Source: Planctomycetota bacterium (GTDB lineage: Bacteria; Planctomycetota; Planctomycetia; Pirellulales; Pirellulaceae). From it: a DNA stretch of 24,853 bases. The stretch lies in the NCBI GenBank assembly GCA_026692885.1, contig JAPLNJ010001166.1:1-24853 (forward strand), written 5' to 3'. Below, piece after piece: positions 8,153-15,748 of this stretch. Below the pieces are notes generated by a model. The model was given only the letters and a program-made list of their open reading frames with translations, was not told where the DNA came from and made no database searches. The number at the start of each line of letters is the position of its first letter. Position 1 is the first letter of the stretch. A program made the position numbers and the translations under genes.

Positions 8153-8210
8153 GTGGGACGGATTGGCGATCCGGCCGATAGGTTCCGGCCGGATCGCCAA
8201 TCCGTCCTAC
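8153..8210. repeat. Long perfect-type palindrome, 25-bp arms
   Basis: Arms at 8153-8177 and 8186-8210 contain GGACGGATTGGCGATCCGGC and its complement, with one mismatch in 25 and an 8-base loop. It sits between the 3' end of hflX and the start of the SDR gene (both -). It may serve as the hflX terminator, but there is no T-run. REP-like. Confidence 0.85.
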
Positions 8211-8242
8211 CGGAAACTGACAATGTTGTTTCTTTGCGAGCC

Positions 8243-9577
8243 CTACGCCACGTCTTCGCCGCTATTCCCGGCGACGGCCACCACCGCCGGGACCTGTGCC
8301 TCGCGGAGCCGGACCTGGGTCCCCGGCTCATGGATGCGCGCCAGGCACTTGCGCGGCAACCGGCAGTGAATCGTCGCTCGCTGGTCGTCGAATCGCTGCG
8401 ACAGCACCTCTCCGTGGGCCGCCAAGTAGGCCATCAACCGCCCATTGTCCACTCCCGTTTCTACGTCTACGTCGCAGAACGCGCGGCTCAAGGCGTCGCT
8501 GACCGCAAAGGCCAGCCGTTCGAAACCGAGGCGGTCTTGCGCGCTGATCGGGATGGCGTTCGGGTAACGGTTCAGCAAGCCGTTCAAGGCGTTGACGGAC
8601 GGGAGCCGGTCGATCTTATTGACCACCAGCAGCGCGTCTTTGGCTTCAATCCCGATCTCCGCCAAAACCCCGAACACCGCGCTGATTTGCTCGCACACCG
8701 CTGGCTGACTGGCGTCTGCGACATGCAACAGCAGGTCCGCTTGCCGGGCTTCTTCCAGGGTGGCCTTAAAGCTGGTGATCAAGCGGTGGGGCAAGTCGCG
8801 AATGAAGCCGACCGTGTCGCTGAGCAGTACCGGCCCCCAGTTCGGTAACTGCCAGCGCCGCGTGCGGGTGTCCAGCGTGGCGAACAGCTTGTCTTCCACC
8901 AACACGTCGGCACCAGTCAGCGCGTTCATCAACGTGCTTTTGCCGGCGTTGGTATAACCGACCAGGGACACGGACATGTGGTCGTTACGGGCCGCGACCT
9001 GACGTTCCTTGCGTTGCTCGACGACCGTCAACTCGGTACGCAGGTCGTGAATCCGTTTTTCGACCAATCGCCGGTCGACTTCCAATTGTTTCTCGCCCGG
9101 CCCCCGCATGCCGATACCCATTTTGATCCGCGACAAGTGCGACCACATCTGCTTCAACCGGGGCAGCGAGTACTGGAGTTGGGCCAACTCGACGGCCAAA
9201 CGGGATTCATACGTCCTGGCGTTGCTGGCAAAGATATCTAGGATCAATTCGATCCGGTCCACGACCTTGACCTCCACCGCTTTCTCCAGATTGCGAGTTT
9301 GAGCCGGGCTGAGATTATTGTCGAAGATGACGACGTCGGCCTCCTCCCGCTCCACCAACTGCCGCAGTTCGTCGACCTTGCCCTTGCCCAGATACGTCTT
9401 TACATCCGGTGCTTCGCGGTGTTGCACCATCCGGCCCACGATCTCCGTGCCGGCGGTGCTGGCCAACCCTTCCAGTTCTGCCAGCGGGCTTTCGGCCGAG
9501 GTGTCCTCGGAAAGGATGACTCGGACCAACACCGCGGATTCGCGGGCGAGGCTTTGAGCACGTTCTGGTTTTTTCAC
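8243..9577 (-). CDS. hflX: Ribosome-associated GTPase HflX
   Basis: The 444-residue protein has the HflX N-terminal domain (DVKTYLGKGKVDELR, FDNNLSPAQTRNLE, ASNARTYESRLAVELAQLQY, RGPGEKQLEVDRR). The G domain follows, with G1 GYTNAGKS (207-214), G3 DTVGF (254-258), G4 NKID (320-323) and an SA element near 345. In other bacteria HflX splits stalled or heat-damaged 70S ribosomes and may act on rRNA. The start is GTG at 9577 with only a weak AAGG upstream, and no better ATG lies near the conserved N-terminus. It appears to start its own transcript, because 950 bp of repeats lie behind it. Confidence 0.95.
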   Translation of the reverse strand: MKKPERAQSLARESAVLVRVILSEDTSAESPLAELEGLASTAGTEIVGRMVQHREAPDVKTYLGKGKVDELRQLVEREEADVVIFDNNLSPAQTRNLEKAVEVKVVDRIELILDIFASNARTYESRLAVELAQLQYSLPRLKQMWSHLSRIKMGIGMRGPGEKQLEVDRRLVEKRIHDLRTELTVVEQRKERQVAARNDHMSVSLVGYTNAGKSTLMNALTGADVLVEDKLFATLDTRTRRWQLPNWGPVLLSDTVGFIRDLPHRLITSFKATLEEARQADLLLHVADASQPAVCEQISAVFGVLAEIGIEAKDALLVVNKIDRLPSVNALNGLLNRYPNAIPISAQDRLGFERLAFAVSDALSRAFCDVDVETGVDNGRLMAYLAAHGEVLSQRFDDQRATIHCRLPRKCLARIHEPGTQVRLREAQVPAVVAVAGNSGEDVA

Positions 9578-9707
9578 CGTAATTGAAGACCTTTCGTGGG
9601 AGCAGGCAAGGGTTCCACTTCGCTGCCCCAGTATACCGATGTCCGGCCGGCTTGCCAGCGGATGCTAGCAACGGACGCGATAGCACCAAACGATGTTCGG
9701 GGTGCCG

Positions 9708-10329
9708 GTGTCAAGAATGAGGTTTTCCGTGGCGTGTTCAGTTTGTTTGATTTTGACTTGAATTAGTGTTTTCCCGAATGCCTGATTCTGTTCCATTCTG
9801 GTTCGCTTCGCGGAGTGATTACGAAATCAAGGATGACCGAGTGGCTCCTGGGGCACCCCTGATCGTGATCCACCGGTTTTCGCCCCAAAGGGGCAGCCAC
9901 ATAGCAGCCCAGGGCAGAGCGGAGCGGCGTAGCCGCGTAGCGCCGCCCTGGGTTATGAGAGGATTGAGAACACCAGCCCTGAAGGGGCGAAACAAGCCTT
10001 GGCGCATCGGACGAACGATGCGTGTGGGATGCACCGATTTGTTTCGCCCTTTCAGGGCTACCGTGCTGAATCGAACCCGTACCCAGGGCGTCGCTCTGCG
10101 GCTGTCGCCGCGACGCTCTGCCAACTGGGCTGATTTGTTTTGGCCCCTTTGGGGCGGAAGAGTAATGGATCACGCCGGCCTCCGCCGGGAAGCCTTCCCC
10201 AGCCCCAAACGCGGAATGGAACCTGGATCAAATCAATTGGCCTTGACAGCCACAAACTGAAATCTGTACGTCTGACCCCTTGTCTCGCATCCCGTCCGAG
10301 CTGAACCGTTAAGTCTCATTCTTCACGCG
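9708..10329. repeat. Block of nested inverted repeats, gene-free
   Basis: The gap 9578-10530 holds no convincing gene. Its core is bracketed by GTCAAGAATGAGGTTTT (9710-9726) and an inverted similar sequence (10311-10329). Inside are outer arms with CGCCCCAAAGGGGC and CAGCCCAG (9881-9920 and, inverted, 10115-10156). An inner 21-bp pair, one mismatch, lies at 9975-9995 and 10039-10059 (AGCCCTGAAGGGGCGAAACA). Copies of CTGATCGTGATC (9859) and CCAACTGGGCTGATTTGTTT (10121) recur at 24564 and 24705. Open frames of 100-160 codons here are repeat-derived and not called. In 10330-10530 I see only a short leader hairpin (10459-10479) ahead of the next gene. Confidence 0.8.
9975..10059. repeat. Inner inverted repeat of the gene-free block
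   Basis: AGCCCTGAAGGGGCGAAACA (from 9975) and its near-complement TGTTTCGCCCTTTCAGGGCT (to 10059) form 21-bp arms with one mismatch around 43 bases. Within the loop, CGCATCG..CGATGCG makes a further small hairpin. Confidence 0.85.
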
Positions 10330-10530
10330 CAATGGCCAAGAAACCGTCGAATGCTAGCAGCCCGCCCTCGCAAACTGCTCTCGTTCGCAGACACGCCGTT
10401 GGCTATCATTTCCGGCCCGTCTGCGCCAAACGCGGGAAACTAACGGAAAGGTGAATGCTTCGGGAGCACGACACCCGAAAAGAGAGATAAGCAGCTGTAC
10501 GCATCGTATCCAACTGGGGAAAGGATTCCC

Positions 10531-11223
10531 ATGCAGCGACGAGAATTTCTGGCGGGTGGACTGGTCAGTTGGGGCGGCGGCCTGTTGGGACTGGCTGTCC
10601 TGAGCGGCTGCCGCAATCAGCAATACGCCCGCGTCATCAAACCGGGCGAAAGCGAAATGGTCGGCAGTCACAAAGCCGGCAGCGAGACGTTCAAGCCGTT
10701 GGTGGCTGAGTCCGTCGCGAAACTGCTGGGACGGCACTCGGAAGTCCCGACCCAAATGGCTTCCTATCCCGGCGAAGTGGTCCGCCCCGGTCCCAAACAC
10801 ATCTGCTTCATCGGCGTCGAGAACAAGAGCGCCGAAGAACTCGGCGACTTCAAAGATCAGATCTACGAGTGCATTGACAGCAAGATCCTGGAATGCGGCG
10901 TGTTCCAGTCGATCAACCGGCGGTATGTGGATGCCGGCCTGCGTGAGACCCGCCTGCGCCCGGACCAACTGTTCATTCCGACGAATATGCGGACCTTCAC
11001 GGCCTACATGGAACAGCAGGGCCAGCCGTTTGACTACCTGCTCTACGCCGTCCTGACCTCGGGCACCACGCGCGAGAACAAGGACTACCAGCGCGACTAC
11101 CTGCTCACGCTGGAGTTGGTGGAATTACGCACCGGGCAGACCGACAAGCAGTCCGCCGAGATCAGCAAAGGCTATCACCATTCGGCGGTCAGCCGCTGGT
11201 CCGCCGAGCATTGGTTCAAGTGA
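10531..11223 (+). CDS. LpoB-like lipoprotein with Tat-type signal
   Basis: The 230-residue product starts MQRREFLAGGLVSWGGGLLG and has a lipobox VLSGC with the acceptor Cys27. The twin Arg plus FL suggests export by Tat, which is common for planctomycete lipoproteins. The mature part (HICFIGVENKSAEEL, IYECIDSKILECGVFQSINRR, YLLTLELVELRTGQ, AEISKGYHHS) fits the LpoB/CsgG-like fold (COG3417). In E. coli LpoB activates the peptidoglycan synthase PBP1b, but many planctomycetes have reduced or unusual peptidoglycan machinery, so the role here is open. The ATG has AAAGGA seven bases upstream. The next gene overlaps the end, so the two form an operon. Confidence 0.85.
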   Translation: MQRREFLAGGLVSWGGGLLGLAVLSGCRNQQYARVIKPGESEMVGSHKAGSETFKPLVAESVAKLLGRHSEVPTQMASYPGEVVRPGPKHICFIGVENKSAEELGDFKDQIYECIDSKILECGVFQSINRRYVDAGLRETRLRPDQLFIPTNMRTFTAYMEQQGQPFDYLLYAVLTSGTTRENKDYQRDYLLTLELVELRTGQTDKQSAEISKGYHHSAVSRWSAEHWFK

Positions 11224-12557
11224 TCACGCGTCGTCTACAGCGCGGTCTCGTTCTCGCCAGTTTACTGGTATGTTGCGGTTGCGCGACGCATGCCGACCGA
11301 CTCCGCACCGTGCGGACGGCCTTCTACGACGGGGACCTGCGCGAGGCCGAGCAACTGCTGGATCGCAGCCTGAAGAAGCACCAGGACGGTGGCGACGTAC
11401 TGTTCCTGGAGAAGGCCATCGTCCAGTTGGCAGACGGCCATCCGGCGGAAGCCGAACAGACGCTCCGGCAGGTCCGGGACCGGTTCGACTACCTGGAACA
11501 GAAGAGTGCCGCAGAAAGCGCCCTCTCGACAATGACCGACGACCGGAGCCTGGCCTACGCCGGCGAGGACTACGAGAAGGTCCTAATCCGCGGCTTCCTG
11601 GCGTTGTCCAGCCTGCTGCATGGCGGCGAAGACGCCGGGGCCTACAGTCTGCAGATGATTGACACGCAGGCTCAGATTATTCAGGCCGCCGCCGAGCCGG
11701 ACGGGAAGAACCTCAAAGCCGGCTATCAGCAAGTGGCCTTGGGGCCGTATCTTCGTGCGCTGCTGCGCGAGGAGACCCACCACGATTACGACGACGTGGC
11801 CCGCTACCGGGCGATGGTCGTCAGTTGGGCCCCCGGTTTCACGCCAGGCCCCGCGGACCTGACACGCGCTCAAGACGGCAATCACTCAGCGCCCGGCCAC
11901 GGGGTCCTGCAGGTGTTCACCCTGGTCGGTCGCGGTCCGTACAAGGAGCAGGTCGACGAAGTCCCGAGCTCCACGGCCGTGCTGATTGCCGACCGGATCA
12001 TCAGCAGCATCGGCAAGTACACGCTCCCGCCGACGATCGCGTCGATCAAGGTGCCGAAGGTGATGGCCGGCCACAATCTGATCCAAGCGGTCGGGGTCAG
12101 CGTGGATGGGCGGCCGGGTGGCGAGACGAACACGATCACGGACGTGAGCCAGATGGCGGTCGCGCAGTACGACGCGATCTTCCCCAAGGTCGTGGCGCGG
12201 GCGGTCGTGCGGCGGGCCATCAAGAAGAGCGTGGTGTACGGGGCCAAGGAGGCCCTCGGCGCCCAACGCGGATCCCTGCTCAGCCTGCCGCTGGATGTGG
12301 TGGGTGTGGCTTGGGAGGCGACCGAGCGGGCCGACACGCGTTGTTGGGGACTGCTGCCCGACAAGATCCAGGTCCGGCGAATCGAGTTGCCGGTCGGAGA
12401 GCACGAGGTAGCGCTCTGCCCTCTGGATGCCGGCTACCGCCCGATCGGTCCTGCCGCCACGCGTCGCGTGACGATCTCCGACGGTCGCAGCACATTTCTC
12501 TTGGCGACGTTTCCCGGCACACACCTGGTTGGTCAAATGCTGATTAGCCCGGAGTGA
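11211..12557 (+). CDS. COG3014-like lipoprotein
   Basis: The 448-residue product has an N-terminal export signal (RGLVLASLLVCCGC) with an imperfect lipobox, probably acylated at Cys24. Residues 30-180 are helical and TPR-like (FYDGDLREAEQLLDRSL, LADGHPAEAEQTLRQV). The C-terminal half is beta-rich (GHGVLQVFTLVGRGPYKEQV, LPVGEHEVALCPLDAGY). Together with an LpoB-like gene just upstream, this matches the COG3014 family that often accompanies LpoB and YcfL. No YcfL homologue is seen here. The ATG at 11211 overlaps the LpoB-like gene by 13 bases. A GTG at 11220, giving a GTGA overlap, is an equally good start. The function is unknown; envelope assembly is an inference from the pairing. Confidence 0.8.
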   Translation: MVQVITRRLQRGLVLASLLVCCGCATHADRLRTVRTAFYDGDLREAEQLLDRSLKKHQDGGDVLFLEKAIVQLADGHPAEAEQTLRQVRDRFDYLEQKSAAESALSTMTDDRSLAYAGEDYEKVLIRGFLALSSLLHGGEDAGAYSLQMIDTQAQIIQAAAEPDGKNLKAGYQQVALGPYLRALLREETHHDYDDVARYRAMVVSWAPGFTPGPADLTRAQDGNHSAPGHGVLQVFTLVGRGPYKEQVDEVPSSTAVLIADRIISSIGKYTLPPTIASIKVPKVMAGHNLIQAVGVSVDGRPGGETNTITDVSQMAVAQYDAIFPKVVARAVVRRAIKKSVVYGAKEALGAQRGSLLSLPLDVVGVAWEATERADTRCWGLLPDKIQVRRIELPVGEHEVALCPLDAGYRPIGPAATRRVTISDGRSTFLLATFPGTHLVGQMLISPE

Positions 12558-12932
12558 CGGACCTGGATGCCGGGTCGGCATTGATCGTGAGGTTGCCGAA
12601 CGCTGTCAGCGCTGTCAACGGTCGGGGTGCAAAGGCAACGCATCGAGTGCGTCTTCCCCGGCCGAGCAATGGCCGGCTGTTCGAACGCACGACGTCCGCG
12701 TCCAGAATGGCAAACCGTGATGGTCCAGTTCAGCTTGCCGCAAATTGCGTCACTCTGGTAAGATGCAAGGCGGAGGTTGCGGGGAGCTATGTCCGGAACG
12801 TGTTGTCCTGTGCATAGGCCGCAAGTTCGAAGAGCTTGATAGGCCGAACAGTCGACGGACTTCGAGTCCCCGTGTTTGCCTGGAGTGAAGGCAGTCGAAA
12901 TCCCGGCAGGGCCGTTGCGAGGTGGTGTAGCC
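12558..12932. other. Gap with a promoter but no convincing gene
   Basis: This 375-bp stretch has one open frame (GTG at 12554 to 12817), but its product is arginine-rich, has no domain and no Shine-Dalgarno site, so it is not called. A promoter-like pair lies at 12735-12764. A small hairpin GGACT-TCG-AGTCC is near 12860, in what would be the leader of the 85-aa gene. Confidence 0.5.
12735..12764 (+). promoter_or_regulatory. Candidate promoter, TTGCCG-18-TAAGAT
   Basis: TTGCCG (12735-12740) and TAAGAT (12759-12764) are 18 bases apart. It would drive the 85-aa gene at 12933 with a leader of about 160 bases. Support is pattern only. Confidence 0.35.
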
Positions 12933-13190
12933 ATGTCCACAGTCAGCTATTTGGATCGATTCCTCGACCCGCTTGTTGAGTCGTTCACACCGGAACTTGC
13001 TCGAAAGATTGCCGGCTTGCGAGCCGACCCTGAACTTGAGCAGCAGGTCGAAGGGCTACGCGAGAAGGCCAACCGCGGCACGCTTACGGCAGAAGAGGAA
13101 GCCACGTACAAGGAATTCGTGGAAGCCGTCGACGTCGTCTCCATCATCCAGATGAAGGCGCGACGTTTCCTCGCGCGACACGTGGCCTGA
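12933..13190 (+). CDS. Small protein normally paired with an HNH endonuclease
   Basis: The 85-residue product (MSTVSYLDRFLDPLVESFTP...) is helical and acidic, with ADPELEQQVEGLREKANRGT, LTAEEEATYKEFVEAVDVVS and a basic C-terminus KARRFLARHVA. I recognise this type as the small gene found ahead of HNH-endonuclease genes in planctomycetes and other bacteria; its job is unknown, possibly a partner or regulator of the nuclease. The ATG at 12933 has GGTGG upstream. An earlier ATG at 12876 would add 19 residues of poor coding quality. Two bases past its stop the frame runs into an HNH C-terminal remnant, so the partner has been lost here. Confidence 0.75.
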   Translation: MSTVSYLDRFLDPLVESFTPELARKIAGLRADPELEQQVEGLREKANRGTLTAEEEATYKEFVEAVDVVSIIQMKARRFLARHVA

Positions 13191-13192
13191 TT

Positions 13193-13300
13193 GGGATCAC
13201 GGCAATTGGCCGTGCGACTGTTCGCCTGCTAAACATGAATGCCCCGCGTCGTGTGGAATTGCGCGAAGAATGGCTGGAGGTGGGTAAAGAATTGACCTGA
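13193..13300 (+). pseudogene. C-terminal remnant of an HNH endonuclease gene
   Basis: In the third frame after the 85-aa gene, 13193 reads GITAIGRATVRLLNMNAPRR followed by VELREEWLEVGKELT and a TGA stop. From memory this matches the tail of planctomycete HNH endonucleases (LTAIGRATVxxLxMN.P.RVxLR). There is no start codon and no HNH core (no C-x2-C, DHI or H-N-H residues), so about the first 130 codons are missing. The remnant starts right where the intact partner gene would begin, which points to an in-place deletion. Family recognition is from memory and should be tested by search. Confidence 0.65.
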
Positions 13301-13469
13301 TCCGATTCCCTTCGAGCGGCTCCCGTTTCGTCATGTCCTCTTCGCAACCAAACAAGCGGCACACGGCAGATCGCCAAAAAATCAGTCGCCAGAATGGCCC
13401 CGTCCGCTGGTTCTGCCAGTGCTCCACCTCTTGGCCCTGGAAACCTGGCGAAGCCAGTGGCACCCAACC

Positions 13470-13490
13470 CTAGCCCGACTTTACAAGTTA
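13470..13490 (+). repeat. IS left terminal inverted repeat
   Basis: The 21 bases are the exact complement of 14745-14765. The core is TAGCCCGACTTTACAAGTTA. Confidence 0.85.
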
Positions 13491-13561
13491 CAGCGGTCGG
13501 TTTTTCGTAACCACTGGAACGATAGGAGGTTGCGGCAAGATTACGGTGTCCCCTAAAGATA

Positions 13562-13590
13562 TTGACGATTTCATTCGGTAATTTTTGTAT
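13562..13590 (+). promoter_or_regulatory. Transposase promoter, TTGACG-17-TTGTAT
   Basis: TTGACG (13562-13567) and TTGTAT (13585-13590), 17 bases apart, sit in A+T-rich sequence 60 bases before the transposase ATG. Confidence 0.45.
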
Positions 13591-13651
13591 TCTACGAATG
13601 TTTAGTATGCCCTAAATTGTGCGTTTCTGTCCTGATTCGAGGAGGAAGCGT

Positions 13652-14689
13652 ATGGAACGTTTAGAGGCCAAGCAAGTCAACGGGGGAACCTATTATTACT
13701 ATTCCCAGTGGGCAAAGGTAGACGGCAAGTGCCGCAGGGTCTGGCAGAAGTATTTGGGCAAACTGGAGGATATCGTCCAGGCCGTCCAGGGCCTTGATCA
13801 TAAGGTTGCGCATGGCTGTTGGTGCTGGCAGCTGGACGAACACAAGGAATTGGCGGAAGTCCCCAATGATGACCCGCGTTTTGTCACTTGCGGTAGCGCC
13901 CGCTTGGAAGGGACGAAAGCGTTCCGGACCCGCAAGACAATTTATGGCCACGAGCGGACGGTGGTGGTGACGTATGATCAAAACCTGTTCGACGCCCAAT
14001 GGCTAACCGTGCAGCACGACTTGGCCACCGCCTTGGAGGAACTTTCGGCCCTGCGTCAGCGACTGGAGGACCGGCGTACGGGGCTGATTCGCGGGGGAAA
14101 GGCACCGACGGTGGCCAGCGTCGAAAAGCAATCTCGGGAAGCGTTGAGTCGCCAGCACTTGAAAGCCTTGGTTCCGTATACGGTCGAGATCGATGAACAC
14201 GGCCTGCCACGGCTGTGCTATGAGGTGGCCACGGCCGCGCTCGATCGACTCTCGAATACCTATTTGGGCAAGAACATCCTGGTGACCAACCGCAACGAAT
14301 GGACGGAGGAAAAAATCATCCTGGGGTATCGCAGTCAATTCCTCTTCGAAGATGTCTTCAAGCAAATGAAGGATCGGAGGATTGGCAGTTGGTGGCCACT
14401 GCACCATTGGACCGATTCCAAGATTCGTGTCCACGGACTGTACTGCACTGTGGCCATGTTACTGCGGGGCTTGGCTCTGCGACGCGTTCGTCGAGCGGGA
14501 ATCGATATCTCTATGAGACGCTTACTGGCAGAACTGGAGGCGATCCGCGAGGTCATCAACATCTACCCGAGAAGACGGGGGCAGCAGACCAGTCCCCAGC
14601 ATACGGTGCTGACCAAAACCAGCGAACTCCAAGACCGTCTGTTGTCGATCTTAGCCTTGGCCAAGCCGAAGGAGCATACTTTAGGGTAA
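13652..14689 (+). pseudogene. Internally deleted IS1634-family transposase
   Basis: The frame runs 345 codons from ATG 13652, which has a strong GAGGAGG site upstream. Residues 1-55 (ERLEAKQVNGGTYYYYSQWA, DGKCRRVWQKYLGKLEDIVQ) match the N-terminus of IS1634-like transposases. After an odd junction (GLDHKVAHGCWCWQ) the protein resumes at LDEHKELAEVPNDDPRFVTC, which belongs well past the middle of the family's roughly 550 residues. The C-terminal catalytic block YRSQFLFEDVFKQMKDRR with its Glu is present. The two catalytic Asp residues expected in the missing part are not seen, so it should be inactive. The frame is kept across the deletion with no stop codon. It may still bind the element's ends. 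Confidence 0.75.
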
Positions 14690-14744
14690 CCGCCGCGTGC
14701 GCGCAATCCGCTGATCATCCGCGAGTTACGAGAACACGCCACCA

Positions 14745-14765
14745 TAACTTGTAAAGTCGGGCTAG
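14745..14765 (+). repeat. IS right terminal inverted repeat
   Basis: The 21 bases mirror 13470-13490 exactly. The flanking bases (CAGGC) do not match the left flank. Confidence 0.85.
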
Positions 14766-14807
14766 CAGGCCGTTCCTGGTAGGCTCCCGGGGATCCTTGG
14801 GTGGCTG

Positions 14808-14834
14808 GCGTCAGGCGGCTGAGCCGCCTGACGC
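14808..14834. repeat. Perfect 13-bp-arm palindrome
   Basis: GCGTCAGGCGGCT and its complement are separated by one base. It lies 15 bases beyond the stop of the Sel1 gene (-), so it may be that gene's terminator stem, although it lacks a U-tract. It could also be a REP unit. Confidence 0.7.
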
Positions 14835-14848
14835 GGCTGCCGTCGTCT

Positions 14849-15304
14849 TCAGACCTGCTCGCGGATCTCGAATTCCTGATCCACATCGACCGGCAACCGC
14901 AGCAGTGACTCCTGCGCGTCCGCATGGCCCTGATCGGCCGCCCGTTGATACCAGCGGCGCGCTTCCGCTTCATCGGAATCGACGGAGATGCCGTACAGGT
15001 AGGACATGCCCATCATGTACTGAGCGTCGGCGTGACCGCCTGCGGCTGCTCGCTGATACCACTTGAGCGCCTCGTCGTAGTCTTGCGACGAGTAGATGCC
15101 GTAACTGTACGACTGGCCGAGTTGATACGCTGCATCGAGATGTCCATGCTCGGCGGCCGTATGGAACCAGTGGAAGGCTTCCGTAAAGTCTTGCGCCACA
15201 CCGAGACCCTGGTCGTAACAACGGGCCAACTGGTAGTGGGACTCGACATCGCCTTGCGCAGCGGCGCGGCGAAGTTCCGTAACGTCCGGGTTCTGATCCT
15301 GCAT
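14849..15304 (-). CDS. Sel1-repeat protein
   Basis: The 151-residue product is built of about four Sel1-type (TPR-like) repeats of 36 residues from about residue 18 to 135: ESHYQLARCYDQGLGV, AAYQLGQSYSYGIYSSQDYD, AQYMMGMSYLYGISVDSDEA and HADAQESLLRL. Each shows the A-x2-LG and YGxG pattern and AxxWYxxAA. There is no signal peptide, so it is probably cytosolic. Sel1 repeats mediate protein-protein contacts, and the partner is unknown. The ATG at 15304 has GGTGGG upstream; an ATG 22 codons earlier has weak coding quality. A 122-bp palindrome lies 43 bases upstream. Confidence 0.88.
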   Translation of the reverse strand: MQDQNPDVTELRRAAAQGDVESHYQLARCYDQGLGVAQDFTEAFHWFHTAAEHGHLDAAYQLGQSYSYGIYSSQDYDEALKWYQRAAAGGHADAQYMMGMSYLYGISVDSDEAEARRWYQRAADQGHADAQESLLRLPVDVDQEFEIREQV

Positions 15305-15347
15305 GGGACACCCACCTCTCTTGCGAAATGGAGACAACGCGGGGCGA

Positions 15348-15469
15348 GCCGTGATTGGAACGTTGCACATCGCAAGCGCGAAGGGTCAGCGAGGAAGAGC
15401 GGCGTTTCCTCGCTGCTTCGGATTACGATGATCCGCTGCTAGCGTTTTGCGCAACGTTCCGATCAAGGC
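15348..15469. repeat. Nested palindrome, type A, copy 2
   Basis: This element has the same architecture as 5660-5785: outer arms GCCGTGATTGGAACGTTGCA (from 15348) and the complement of GCCTTGATCGGAACGTTGCG (to 15469), with inner arms GGTCAGCGAGGAA and TTCCTCGCTG. Between the copies the outer arms have diverged, but each still pairs with itself. It lies directly upstream of the Sel1 gene. The rest of the gene-free stretch 15305-15748 holds a second palindrome (15584-15707) and no gene. Confidence 0.8.
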
Positions 15470-15583
15470 CCGCGAGGAGTTTAGTTTACCCGAATATACG
15501 CTTGAGGCAAGCCTAAGGAATCGGTTAGATTGAAGGAGGAGTTGGGGAGTCCTCCCTCGCCAACGGCTTGCCGGGACTAAACA

Positions 15584-15707
15584 CTTTGAAGTTGCGTGTT
15601 TCGACGAAGAGTAGCCGAAATCGCCAGATTTCTGGCGGAAGCGGGGTAACTGCCGCACGGCGAAACGGCCAGAATTCTGGCGAATTCTGCTACGCACAAC
15701 TTCAAAG
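15584..15707. repeat. Nested palindrome upstream of the DUF4129 gene
   Basis: Outer arms CTTTGAAGTTG (15584-15594) and CAACTTCAAAG (15697-15707) enclose two smaller palindromes, CGCCAGATTTCTGGCG and CCAGAATTCTGG, and the repeated motif GAATTCTG/GTAGC. The unit ends 41 bases before the ATG at 15749. It reads as a distinct planctomycete repeat type. Confidence 0.75.
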
Positions 15708-15748
15708 CCTCAAGACATTGGCCTCGCAAATCTTTCCTTGCTGGTATC

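Larger units (their letters stand above)
13470..14765 (+). mobile_element. Insertion sequence, probably IS1634-like, internally deleted
   Basis: Perfect 21-bp terminal inverted repeats lie at 13470-13490 (core TAGCCCGACTTTACAAGTTA) and 14745-14765. Between them are a promoter, a transposase reading frame and an A+T-richer upstream segment than the surrounding DNA. The element is about 1.3 kb. The transposase lacks its central part, and a full element would be roughly 0.5 kb longer. I find no matching short target duplication beside the ends (left CAACC, right CAGGC), so the insertion is old, or one flank has been altered. It lies between the HNH remnant and the Sel1 gene. Bases 13301-13469 before it hold nothing I recognise. 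Confidence 0.8.

Noticed and set aside
9766..10260. 164-codon plus-strand frame and overlapping minus-strand frames of 100-136 codons
   Set aside because: They run through the nested repeat block, change direction with the palindromes and show no domain or ribosome-binding site. They are repeat-derived.
9708..10329. CRISPR array or integron-like array
   Set aside because: The repeats are inverted, unequal in length and not regularly spaced; no spacer pattern or cas or integrase gene is present.
12554..12817. 87-codon frame starting GTG right after the COG3014-like gene
   Set aside because: No Shine-Dalgarno site, arginine-rich composition and a promoter inside it. Not supported.
13144..13467. 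107-codon minus-strand frame across the HNH remnant
   Set aside because: No domain, no start signal and it overlaps the remnant and the 85-aa gene.
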